Below are positions 17,149 to 25,290 of a DNA stretch of 64,000 nt, piece after piece. A model generated the notes under the pieces. It was not told where the DNA came from, searched no databases, and was given only the letters and a program-made list of their open reading frames with translations. Source of the stretch: Bacteroidota bacterium (GTDB taxonomy: Bacteria > Bacteroidota > Bacteroidia > B-17B0 > Aurantibacillaceae); assembly GCA_021156365.1 (NCBI GenBank), contig JAJNDK010000005.1:288478-352477 (forward strand), given 5' to 3'. How positions within the stretch are numbered: the stretch's first letter is position 1; every line of letters starts with the position of its first letter. The position numbers were made by a program, and so were the translations under genes.

Positions 17149-18693
17149 ATGTCCAAAGCAAAAACGGATAGTTTGTTCAACCTGATAAATTCACTCACAA
17201 AGAGCGAAAAATGGCAATTCAAAGTTTATGCCAACCGGCTAAACCGATCCGGTAACAAGATATTTGTGGACGTATTTGATACCATCGACCGGCAGAAAGA
17301 ATACAATGAAAAAGCAATAACGACGATCAAAGGCCTCAAGGCGGCACAGCTCCCTAATATCAAACAAAATCTTTACAAGCAGGTACTGGCAAGTCTCAGC
17401 AACAGCTCCGTCATGTCGCAGGAAAATGCGGTAACACGTTATGTGGAACATGCAAAATTCCTGTACAATAAGTGCCTGTATACTGACTGCCTCATCATTA
17501 TTGAAAAAGCTAAAAAAGCTGCCTGGGAAAATTTTCAGCTCATCATGCTGCTCGAATTACTGGAGCTGGAGAAATCGGCCATCCTACAAACGTCCAACGA
17601 TGATATCAGTAACCGCATCGAAGCCCTGGTTTTCGAGATCGCTGAAGTGGCCCGGCAGATCCAGAACATTCATCGTTTTTCCAACCTCTCTGTCCGGCTT
17701 ACAGCATTTTATCAGCATGTGGGCTTTATCCGTAACAGTTCCGACCTTAAAAGTGTGCGGGAATATTATTCGGCCAATTTTCCGAACTTTACGATCCGGC
17801 AGCTTTCGCCACTCGAGCTTTTGTATCTCTACATTACGATCTCCGCTTATTATTTCTTTGTGCAGGATCTGAAGAACGGATACAAATATGCAAAAAAATG
17901 CCTGCAGGTGTTTGATGAGCATCCTGCCCTGATGAAAGCAAAAACAGAGCTTTACATAAAGGCCCTGAACAACCTGCTGGTAGCACAAAACAAGCTGTTC
18001 CTGTATTCGGAGTTCCGTGAAACACATCACCGCCTTGTATCGCTCAAACGGCAAAAGCAGATCATCCTGACGGAGAACCTGCAACTCAATTTATTCAAGG
18101 CAATTTATATCCATGAGATCAACCGGCATTTTATGTTAGGCGAATTCAAGTCGGGTACACGTATCGTAAATGCACTAGAAAAAGAGTTGTTGAACTTTAT
18201 TCCCAAGCTGAATAAGAATACGGTAATGACCTTTTATTACAAGATCGCCTGCCTGTATTTTGGTAATTATCAGTTTAAGACCGCGATCAAATGGCTAAAC
18301 CATATCATCAATGAAAAGGCATCGGATCTGCGGGAAGATCTCCAGTCCTTTGCCCGGATCCTTCGCCTGATCTGCTATTTCGAGCTGAACGATGCGGAAA
18401 TGATCAATTATAATATCCGCGCCACGTATCGTTTCCTGCAGAAAAAACAAAGCTTCATCCGGTATCAGCAGCTCATCATGAATTTTTTGCGGACCATCAA
18501 AAAAACGGATACGCAGACAAAAACGATCACCCGTTTCAGGGAATTGAAAACCAACATGCAAAAGCTGGAAAACAATCGTTTTGAAAAACGCGCCTTCATC
18601 TATTTCGATATTGTATCCTGGCTGGAAAGCAAAATAGAGAACCGCTCTATGCAGGATATCGTAAAGAAAAAATCAGCCCGGTATATTTCTTAA
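17149..18693 (+). CDS. Uncharacterised alpha-helical repeat (TPR-like) protein
   Basis: 514 residues, basic, with no signal peptide or membrane segment, so probably cytoplasmic. The sequence is almost entirely helical with repeated amphipathic pairs; GNYQFKTAIKWLNHIINEKASD and DLKNGYKYAKKCLQVFDEH read like degenerate TPR units. The start MSKAKTDSLFNLINSLTKSEKWQFKVYA and the C-terminal YFDIVSWLESK recall a Bacteroidota-only family of uncharacterised proteins of about 500 residues. It lies 94 bp upstream of rpoN on the same strand, but rpoN has its own promoter. I do not know a function; a scaffold or protein-binding role is a guess from the repeat fold. Confidence 0.75.
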   Translation: MSKAKTDSLFNLINSLTKSEKWQFKVYANRLNRSGNKIFVDVFDTIDRQKEYNEKAITTIKGLKAAQLPNIKQNLYKQVLASLSNSSVMSQENAVTRYVEHAKFLYNKCLYTDCLIIIEKAKKAAWENFQLIMLLELLELEKSAILQTSNDDISNRIEALVFEIAEVARQIQNIHRFSNLSVRLTAFYQHVGFIRNSSDLKSVREYYSANFPNFTIRQLSPLELLYLYITISAYYFFVQDLKNGYKYAKKCLQVFDEHPALMKAKTELYIKALNNLLVAQNKLFLYSEFRETHHRLVSLKRQKQIILTENLQLNLFKAIYIHEINRHFMLGEFKSGTRIVNALEKELLNFIPKLNKNTVMTFYYKIACLYFGNYQFKTAIKWLNHIINEKASDLREDLQSFARILRLICYFELNDAEMINYNIRATYRFLQKKQSFIRYQQLIMNFLRTIKKTDTQTKTITRFRELKTNMQKLENNRFEKRAFIYFDIVSWLESKIENRSMQDIVKKKSARYIS

Positions 18694-18775
18694 TTGCTTT
18701 TTAAACGCGTTGATTTATATACAATCTGCGTGATTTTGCAACATTTTTTTGCGAATTTTTCTTTTTAAAAAAGTG

Positions 18776-18783
18776 TATATTCG
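18776..18783 (+). promoter_or_regulatory. -7-like promoter element of rpoN, 4 nt from the ATG
   Basis: TATATTCG followed by TACC and ATG (18788). The same four-nucleotide gap is seen at ispF and holB, suggesting a near-leaderless mRNA. It also rules out the upstream start at 18749. Confidence 0.45.
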
Positions 18784-18787
18784 TACC

Positions 18788-20281
18788 ATGGCGCTCAGGC
18801 AATCGCAGCAATTAAAACTTCAGCAAAAACTATCTCCCCAGCAGATTCAGCTTATGAAACTGCTGCAATTGCCTACTATGGCCCTGGAACAGCGCATAAA
18901 AGAAGAGCTGGAGGCTAATCCTGCCCTTGAAGAAGGGAATGATGAAGCAGAGGATGAGCTACAGGATGATTTTGACCAGGAAGAAATAGATACTTCCGAA
19001 GAAACGGATACATTCGATGAGGAAGAAGGCCCGATGGAAGCAGAGCGTATGGATGATGAAGTGACCTTCGATGACTACATGGACGAAGAAGAAGGTGCCG
19101 ATTACAAATACGAGATCACTAATTCAGGCAAAGACGACGATCGCAAGGAAGCGCCTTTATCGGTAGGCCCCGGCTTTCACGATGTATTAGAAGAACAATT
19201 GGGATTACGCGATCTGAGCGATAACGAATACCGCATTGGTCTTTACCTGATCGGCTGCATTGACGAGGACGGTTACCTGCGCAGGGACCTGGATTCGATC
19301 GTGGATGATATTGCCTTCTCACAGAATATACATACGAATGTCGCGGAGCTGGAGAACGTTTTAAAGGTGATCCAGTCTTTCGATCCGGCGGGAGTAGGCG
19401 CACGTAATCTGCAGGAATGTTTGCTACTGCAGCTGGACCGGAAAAATCCACGCACCCGCGAAGTGCACTTTGCGATCGATATCGTGAAGCATTACATGGA
19501 TGAGTTCTCGAAAAAACATTACGATAAAATAGCTCGCCATATAGATGTGGATGACGAAGAGCTCAAAGATATTATCAGCGAGATCACACACCTGAATCCG
19601 AAACCGGGCGGGGCTTCTGCCAACACCAGCATTGCCGGCGATATCGTTCCGGATTTTGTGATCAACAATGCCGACGGAAAACTGGAACTGAGCCTGAACC
19701 AGCGAAATATGCCGGAACTGAAACTCAGCAAGGAGTATCTTGAAATGCTGACCGAATACTCCCGGAATAAAGACCGCACGAGTAAAGAAGCATCTACTTT
19801 TGTGAAAAGCAAGATAGAATCGGCGCAATGGTTTATCGATGCTTTGTTCCAGCGGCAACAAACCCTGTTGGTAACGATGAACGCGATCATGAAATACCAG
19901 GAAGAATATTTTATGACCGGCGATGAAACCAAGCTGAAGCCAATGATCCTAAAGGATATTGCGGAATCCATCGGCCTCGATATTTCTACTGTGTCCCGTG
20001 TGGCCAACAGCAAATACGTAACCACGCCTTTCGGGAATTTCTTATTAAAATCGTTTTTCTCCGAATCCTTAAGCACCGATAGCGGCGAAGAAGTATCCAC
20101 ACGCGAGGTAAAGAAAATATTAAAGGACTGCATTGCGGAAGAAAACAAGCGGAAACCGTTAACAGACGATGCTTTGATGGTCATCCTGAAAGAAAAGGGC
20201 TATAACATCGCACGCCGCACTATCGCCAAATACCGCGAACAGCTGGATATTCCCGTGGCGCGTTTACGAAAAGAGATCTAA
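18788..20281 (+). CDS. rpoN: RNA polymerase sigma-54 factor
   Basis: 497 residues from ATG 18788. An in-frame start at 18749 would lie upstream of the promoter and add a non-conserved head. Region I is MALRQSQQLKLQQKLSPQQIQLMKLLQLP, here running into the acidic region II (about 60-115, very rich in Asp and Glu). The core-binding and HTH parts follow (SIGLDISTVSRVANSKYV), and the RpoN box ARRTIAKYREQLDIP is near the C-terminus. All regions needed for activity are present. Sigma-54 recognises -24/-12 promoters and needs an AAA+ activator; none is encoded in the window. A -24/-12-like site lies at 48146. Confidence 0.97.
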   Translation: MALRQSQQLKLQQKLSPQQIQLMKLLQLPTMALEQRIKEELEANPALEEGNDEAEDELQDDFDQEEIDTSEETDTFDEEEGPMEAERMDDEVTFDDYMDEEEGADYKYEITNSGKDDDRKEAPLSVGPGFHDVLEEQLGLRDLSDNEYRIGLYLIGCIDEDGYLRRDLDSIVDDIAFSQNIHTNVAELENVLKVIQSFDPAGVGARNLQECLLLQLDRKNPRTREVHFAIDIVKHYMDEFSKKHYDKIARHIDVDDEELKDIISEITHLNPKPGGASANTSIAGDIVPDFVINNADGKLELSLNQRNMPELKLSKEYLEMLTEYSRNKDRTSKEASTFVKSKIESAQWFIDALFQRQQTLLVTMNAIMKYQEEYFMTGDETKLKPMILKDIAESIGLDISTVSRVANSKYVTTPFGNFLLKSFFSESLSTDSGEEVSTREVKKILKDCIAEENKRKPLTDDALMVILKEKGYNIARRTIAKYREQLDIPVARLRKEI

Positions 20282-20310
20282 AAATTCGATTTTTTCTGTT
20301 TTTTCAAAAC

Positions 20311-20331
20311 TTCATATCCTGGTGATATGAA
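20311..20331. promoter_or_regulatory. Perfect 8-bp inverted repeat downstream of rpoN
   Basis: TTCATATC (20311-20318), 5-nt loop CTGGT, GATATGAA (20324-20331). It lies 30 bp after the rpoN stop and 15 bp before the next ATG. No U run follows, so it is a weak terminator candidate or a protein-binding or leader hairpin for the lipoprotein gene. Confidence 0.35.
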
Positions 20332-20346
20332 CCACTGAGCTAAACG

Positions 20347-21045
20347 ATGAAGCACATGTACAAAACATTATTCCTGGCTGGAATTCTCCTGTTTATTGGA
20401 TCCTGCCAGGAACCCCAAACGGTGGTGGAAGAAGGTGTTGTGTTTACCCCCGAGCCTGAGCTTACCGACAGGGATTACGGCCTGTATGGAATAGAATCAG
20501 GTGTGGTGATACGAATCCTTAAAAGAGATAGCTCGCGGGAAGAAATTTATTTTGACCACTGGGGTTCGCGGCAGGCACACTATAAGTATATCTGTTTCGA
20601 AGGAGATACCACTACCACGCTTTGGGGCGCAACAATCCATGACAGGTCTCTTTCGCATTACCTGTCGCTTGGCAATACCTATTTTTCTGCACCTAACAAC
20701 CGCGCCGATAAACGGGTAAAATGGGACAGTCTTGGCTTTGAACAGGAGCGGAAGCTTGCTGAATACGGATATATCTGCACGGGAACATCAGAAGTGGAAG
20801 GTAAGTTGTGCAACGTGTGGGAGTACGTGTTGAGAGAAAAAGATACTATGCGCTCCTACTTATATAAAGGAGTGCTTTTAAAAGAGACGGAGTATAAACG
20901 CGGTAAGCACAGGAGCAAAGAGATCTCCGTTACAGTGAAGGAGAATGTGCAGATCCCGGAGGAAAAATTCACTGTTCCAAAAAATTACATTGTAAAGGAA
21001 ACGAGCACTGCTACCGATGTATACGAAAGACTGCTTGGCCATTGA
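20347..21045 (+). CDS. Uncharacterised lipoprotein
   Basis: 232 residues. Signal MKHMYKTLFLAGILLFIGSC with lipid Cys20; a start at Met4 would also work. The mature part is acidic at first, then mostly beta (YGLYGIESGVVIRIL, EIYFDHWGSRQAHYKY, YICTGTSEVEGKLCNVWEY, SYLYKGVLLKETEYKRG). The arrangement of short hydrophobic strands resembles LolA/outer-membrane lipoprotein-sorting-like folds or GLPGLI-type proteins, but I cannot assign a family. Located just after rpoN, separated by a hairpin. Function unknown. Confidence 0.7.
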   Translation: MKHMYKTLFLAGILLFIGSCQEPQTVVEEGVVFTPEPELTDRDYGLYGIESGVVIRILKRDSSREEIYFDHWGSRQAHYKYICFEGDTTTTLWGATIHDRSLSHYLSLGNTYFSAPNNRADKRVKWDSLGFEQERKLAEYGYICTGTSEVEGKLCNVWEYVLREKDTMRSYLYKGVLLKETEYKRGKHRSKEISVTVKENVQIPEEKFTVPKNYIVKETSTATDVYERLLGH

Positions 21046-21204
21046 GCCTGCGTGATGGTAATAGACTGCGCTCAACTGAAAACGAAAATGCCTTACTATT
21101 TACAAGGGCTTAACGCCAGCAAAAACATTGCAGGACAGCCCGATCTATCCCAACGGACAAACAGGATTTATGCATTCCAAAGCAGAGTTAGTTTCCGTTA
21201 ATTT

Positions 21205-21687
21205 TTAATCGATCTTTTCTATCAAAGCCACTGCATACGCATTCACCCCATTTTCCGAGCCTACGTAACCAAGACCTTCATTCGTAGTTGCTTTAATGGA
21301 AATGGCATCCGTGGATATTTTCATGAGTGGCGCCAGCACAGCCTGCATGGCCGGAATATGCGGGTTGATCTTTGGTTGTTCGAGACACAGCGTTGCATCC
21401 ACATTCCCGATCCGGTAGTTTTTACTTTCGAGCAGGGCAACTGTTTCTTTCAATAAGATCTTGCTATCAATGTTTTTATACTTTGCATCTGTATTGGAAA
21501 AGTGAAATCCGATGTCGCGCATGTTTGCAGCACCCAGGAGCGCATCGCAAATCGCATGGATCAGTACATCGGCATCGCTGTGCCCATCTGCACCTTTTGT
21601 GTGCTCCAATTTTATACCTCCCAACCACAGCTCTCTTCCCTCAACAAGCGTGTGTACATCAAAGCCAAAACCTATTCGTATGTTCAT
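21205..21687 (-). CDS. ispF: 2-C-methyl-D-erythritol 2,4-cyclodiphosphate synthase
   Basis: 160 residues, the standard length. It makes the cyclic diphosphate intermediate of the MEP isoprenoid pathway. Zinc ligands are visible: Asp10 and His12 in GFGFDVH and His44 in HSDADVLIHAICDALLGA. The second signature with KTTNEGLG-type sequence reads IKATTNEGLGYVGSENG. Monocistronic here, with the plus-strand neighbours pointing away. A perfect TATCTTTG element ends four nucleotides before the ATG. Confidence 0.97.
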   Translation of the reverse strand: MNIRIGFGFDVHTLVEGRELWLGGIKLEHTKGADGHSDADVLIHAICDALLGAANMRDIGFHFSNTDAKYKNIDSKILLKETVALLESKNYRIGNVDATLCLEQPKINPHIPAMQAVLAPLMKISTDAISIKATTNEGLGYVGSENGVNAYAVALIEKID

Positions 21688-21691
21688 ACAA

Positions 21692-21699
21692 CAAAGATA
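21692..21699 (-). promoter_or_regulatory. -7 promoter element of ispF, 4 nt from the ATG
   Basis: Minus strand TATCTTTG, exact TAnnTTTG, then TTGT and ATG. Implies a leader of nearly zero length. Confidence 0.55.
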
Positions 21700-21792
21700 G
21701 GTTTTTGCAGAAAGGATTTATTTTCCGAATATACTTAAAAAAATAGTATTGATTTTCAATATTTTACATTAAAATTGAATACATAATCTGTA

Positions 21793-21815
21793 GATACATT
21801 GGATTCTTATGTATC
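21793..21815. promoter_or_regulatory. Candidate operator of the PadR-linked operon
   Basis: GATACAT (21793-21799), 9-nt spacer, ATGTATC (21809-21815): a perfect 7-bp inverted repeat 63 bp before the first gene of a run that includes a PadR regulator. PadR proteins commonly bind ATGT/ACAT-type palindromes. Binding is inferred from position and symmetry only. Confidence 0.4.
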
Positions 21816-21878
21816 TTTATTCTATCAGATACGTTATAAGGGGGTAAAGAGACAAAATCCTCAAATAACAAACAGAAA

Positions 21879-23543
21879 ATGCAAAAAACGATCATCATAC
21901 TCGCACTAACCATTTTAACCGGACTGGTATTCCGCTTATTTCAAATGCCGGGTACACAGGCAATCCTTGATCTCTCCAATGTAGTGGTAGGGATCATTTA
22001 CCTGGGCACGGGAATAGGTTTTTTCAGAAAAAAAGAAAAAAGGGCTTTATACTTTTTTCTCGGCTTTGTTTTACTAATTGCTTCGGCTTTTGCCATTTTG
22101 CCTCTGCTTTTTTATTTTTTAAACGCAATCACCTTCGTTATAAACATCAATTATAACGATATTTTGTTTAACTATTATAAATACCTTTTAAATGCTTTAA
22201 TAGGGCTGGCTTTATTTATAAGTGTGTGTGCAGCCGATATGCTGCTGCAGTTGAGAGAAGCAAATACCGATGCTGAAAAGAAAAAATACAAGATCCTGTT
22301 AGGTATTGCAGGAATATTAGCCGTGGTTGTATCCATTGCCATTATACGAAACCTGGGCTATCATCTTTCCTGGTCCAAAATAGTGATCAAGATCGCATTA
22401 CTCTGCGCTGTTTTAATTGTTCTGCCCTACTTACTTTATACCGGTTATTTCAAAAATAAACTGTTTGCCCTATTATTTCTGAGCTCTGTTTTTATTTTTA
22501 TGGCCAGCATCCAGCCGAAGTATTTATTCTCTTTTGATTTTTCGGGCACAAAATGGCTCGTATATAACAACCCGATTAGGCAGGTAAGCGGCCCGGGAGT
22601 GGATACCTTAAAAACCATCAACAGTCTCCGGAAAGAAGGCGCCAATTTTTATTCGATAACGTTCTCCGGTGATTATACAGCTGTACTGGAAAGTAATAAT
22701 AAAAAATGTGTGGAAGAATCCTTCCGGCCACAACGTTTTTGTTCCCTGTTTACCTCATTCGGAGATACATCGCATTACTTATTTGCCCGGAATTTCGATA
22801 ACCCCCAGGGATGGAAATGCAAAACACTGATATGCCGGACTGATCCGGAAGATGGATATGCATCCCTGTCGCTGGTGAGACTGGCCGATATGGGCTATGA
22901 TGTGTCGGAAGACCTGGAAAACCTATCCTATGACCGAAAAAAAGGATTGGTGAACGCAGTTTTCTTTACACCTGATGGCATCAACGAAAAAGGCGTGGTA
23001 GTGGCGCTTGCCGCTGTAGATCCGCAGCGACTGAAAGGAGATAGCTCCAAACCTTTCATTAATTGTTCTTACCTGATTCGGGAGATCCTTGATCATGCCA
23101 AAGATGTGGAAGAGGCCAAAGCGATCATTAAAAAATACAACATCATGAATGATGTATGGAGCGGTAGTTTCGACCAGCATTTATTGATCGCAGATGCATC
23201 AGGAAAATCGGTGATCGCCGAAATAAGCGATGGAGAATTTCAGTTCATTCCGAATACTGCGAACTGGCAGGCAACTACCAATTCTCCTTCTTACCGCGTC
23301 CCTATGGCGGAGCAAAAAAAGAACTGTACAAGGTTTAATGCCATATCCTATACAATGGAGGCTGCAAAAGGTAATATGACTACAAACGATGCTATGCAAT
23401 TATTACAACAGATCGGCCATCAGTATACCGAGTGGTCTGCCGTTTATGATATATCAGCGCGTGGAATGACAGTGGTAATAGACTTTGATTTCACGAAAAA
23501 GTACCGGTTTTCAATAAAAAAAGACAACGCCAAACAATACTAA
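21879..23543 (+). CDS. Membrane protein with C-terminal Ntn-hydrolase (C45-like) domain
   Basis: 554 residues. The N-terminal 215 residues hold about six membrane segments with no family I recognise. From about 245 the protein looks like a choloylglycine hydrolase/acyl-CoA:6-APA acyltransferase (C45/C59, Ntn) domain: RFCSLFTSFGDTSHYLFARNFDNP with candidate nucleophile Cys288 and Arg304-Asn305-Asp307, then INEKGVVVALAAVD, LLIADASGKSVIAEI and ATTNSPSYRV. These enzymes cleave linear amide bonds or transfer acyl groups. Ntn nucleophiles are normally freed by processing; here Cys288 is internal, so cleavage before it would be needed. The next gene has a related domain with the membrane part at the other end. 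Substrate unknown. Confidence 0.72.
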   Translation: MQKTIIILALTILTGLVFRLFQMPGTQAILDLSNVVVGIIYLGTGIGFFRKKEKRALYFFLGFVLLIASAFAILPLLFYFLNAITFVININYNDILFNYYKYLLNALIGLALFISVCAADMLLQLREANTDAEKKKYKILLGIAGILAVVVSIAIIRNLGYHLSWSKIVIKIALLCAVLIVLPYLLYTGYFKNKLFALLFLSSVFIFMASIQPKYLFSFDFSGTKWLVYNNPIRQVSGPGVDTLKTINSLRKEGANFYSITFSGDYTAVLESNNKKCVEESFRPQRFCSLFTSFGDTSHYLFARNFDNPQGWKCKTLICRTDPEDGYASLSLVRLADMGYDVSEDLENLSYDRKKGLVNAVFFTPDGINEKGVVVALAAVDPQRLKGDSSKPFINCSYLIREILDHAKDVEEAKAIIKKYNIMNDVWSGSFDQHLLIADASGKSVIAEISDGEFQFIPNTANWQATTNSPSYRVPMAEQKKNCTRFNAISYTMEAAKGNMTTNDAMQLLQQIGHQYTEWSAVYDISARGMTVVIDFDFTKKYRFSIKKDNAKQY

Positions 23544-23566
23544 CATCCAAACTAAAAACAGTGATT

Positions 23567-24844
23567 ATGACAAAGATATTTAAATCTCTTTCAACCCTCC
23601 TTACGGTATTTATCCTGCTGTTCTTTGCAGAAAAAACCATTTCATGCAGTATGTATAAATTGACCGTGAACGGCAAAACGATGGTGGGCGGTAATTACGA
23701 CGCATATTATCTCACAACAAAGATCTGGTTTGAGAACGGTAAGCCAGGCGAATACGGAGCTGTATTCAGCGGAGCAAGGTACGACGGAGCCAATGGATTT
23801 GCACCACAATCCGGAATGAATGAATTCGGGCTGGCATTTTCCGGCGCTGCTGCACCTCCTTCGGAAAAAAAAGGGGTAATCGTAAAACCCGGCATCCTGA
23901 GCCGTACAGCTTACCTGAAGGACATTCTGCACAAATGCAAAACAGTAGAAGAGGTTAAAACATATATCAGCCGGCACGATTACGGTTATTTTACCGCGGA
24001 TGTGTTTTTGTTCGCTGACAAATCCGGCAAATACCTGATAGTGGAGCCTGATACAATGACCACAGGCAATGAGCCTAAATGCGTTCTATCCAATTTCTGC
24101 CCTTCCGTCACCAAAGAATCGGATGCGCTCAAAATGGCCAGGTATAGAAAAGGAGTGGAATTTTTGAAAAACAAAATAGATACAAGTCTCGCGTTTTGCA
24201 CCGCCTTGTCGGATACCATGCACGTTTGCAGGGAAAAGATCGGGGATGGCACTTTACTCACTTGCATACGGGATCTGAACGAGGGCATTCTTTATTATTA
24301 TTTCTACCACGATTACAAGCACCCGGTGAAATTTAATTTAAAGGACGAATTAAGCAAAGGCGATCATATGTACGAAGTTCCCAAGCTGTTCCCTCTTAAC
24401 GCGGAGTATGAAAAACTACGCAATTACAAAACACCTATGAACAGCCCGTCCATTCTGGCATTTATGTTGATCAGCGTTGTGATTTTCCTGTTTTCCGCAC
24501 TGTTTTTCCTTATCAGCTTTTTCAGAAAACGGAAAACAGCCAGGTACTCTTATCTGAAACTGATCGTATTTGCCCTGGGAATCAGTATGAGCTTTTATGC
24601 ACTCCTGTTAACAAGGAACGAAAATGTATTTTACTTCCCGGCTCCATATGGCGAACCGCTGTTTGCAGCATATATTCCTTTTGCAGCGCTGCTGCTTATT
24701 ATCCCCCTGGCTATATTCAACAGGAAGATCTTTAAGGATAACACATGGGGTAGGTTCTCAAAATGGCTCTTTACCCTTACTAATATACTATATCTCCTGT
24801 TTATAATTCTGTTTGGTTACTGGGGATTATTCAATATTTTTTAG
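23567..24844 (+). CDS. Ntn-hydrolase-like protein with C-terminal membrane segments
   Basis: 425 residues from ATG 23567; a GTG six bases upstream is less likely. Residues 1-26 are a signal peptide, and the residue after it is Cys27 (TISCSMYKLTVNGKTMVGGNYD), where a C45/C59 Ntn hydrolase would expose its nucleophile after cleavage; Asn43 and Asp45 follow. MNEFGLAFSGA, FLFADKSGKYLIVEP and ARYRKGVEFL match the family pattern. A lipoprotein Cys is an alternative reading, as the -3 residue is poor for a lipobox. From about 300 there are four membrane segments. It starts 23 bp after the previous gene and is probably co-transcribed. Domain order is the mirror of its neighbour. Confidence 0.7.
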   Translation: MTKIFKSLSTLLTVFILLFFAEKTISCSMYKLTVNGKTMVGGNYDAYYLTTKIWFENGKPGEYGAVFSGARYDGANGFAPQSGMNEFGLAFSGAAAPPSEKKGVIVKPGILSRTAYLKDILHKCKTVEEVKTYISRHDYGYFTADVFLFADKSGKYLIVEPDTMTTGNEPKCVLSNFCPSVTKESDALKMARYRKGVEFLKNKIDTSLAFCTALSDTMHVCREKIGDGTLLTCIRDLNEGILYYYFYHDYKHPVKFNLKDELSKGDHMYEVPKLFPLNAEYEKLRNYKTPMNSPSILAFMLISVVIFLFSALFFLISFFRKRKTARYSYLKLIVFALGISMSFYALLLTRNENVFYFPAPYGEPLFAAYIPFAALLLIIPLAIFNRKIFKDNTWGRFSKWLFTLTNILYLLFIILFGYWGLFNIF

Positions 24845-24914
24845 CTTTACAAGGAAAACCGGAACTGACACAGTACTATTGCATTAAAACAAATAAACAT
24901 CAAACATATTTACC

Positions 24915-25253
24915 ATGTATTCATCCGAACTAATAAAAGGAACGCTGAAAACTATCCTGCTCAAATTACTGAACGAAGACAACCGCATGTATGGGTATGA
25001 GATCACGCAAAAAGTGAAAGAGCTTACCAACGATAAGATCCAGATTACGGAAGGAGCCCTGTACCCTACGCTGCATGCGTTGGAAGCAGATGGTCTGCTG
25101 GAAACAGAAACCGAATACATTGGTAAGCGGGTAAGAAAGTATTACAGACTCAGCACAAAAGGCAAAACGCACTCGAAAGAGAAAGTGGATGAGTTTGCGG
25201 AGTATATGAATACCATGAAAGCATTGTTAGGCATTGAACCCAAAACAGCTTAA
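24915..25253 (+). CDS. PadR-family transcriptional regulator
   Basis: 112 residues. The winged-helix PadR domain is complete: LIKGTLKTILLKLLNEDNRMYGYEITQKV (6-34), then TEGALYPTLHALEADGLLETE (45-65) with the recognition helix and GKRVRKYYRLSTKGK (72-86). The short C-terminal helix for dimerisation follows. PadR regulators often repress their own operon and respond to small toxic compounds or membrane stress. It sits between the hydrolase pair and a membrane protein gene, which fits autoregulation; a candidate operator lies at 21793. Confidence 0.92.
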   Translation: MYSSELIKGTLKTILLKLLNEDNRMYGYEITQKVKELTNDKIQITEGALYPTLHALEADGLLETETEYIGKRVRKYYRLSTKGKTHSKEKVDEFAEYMNTMKALLGIEPKTA

Positions 25254-25290
25254 TAAAGAGAATACATCCAAAAGAATTGCAGCGATTACA

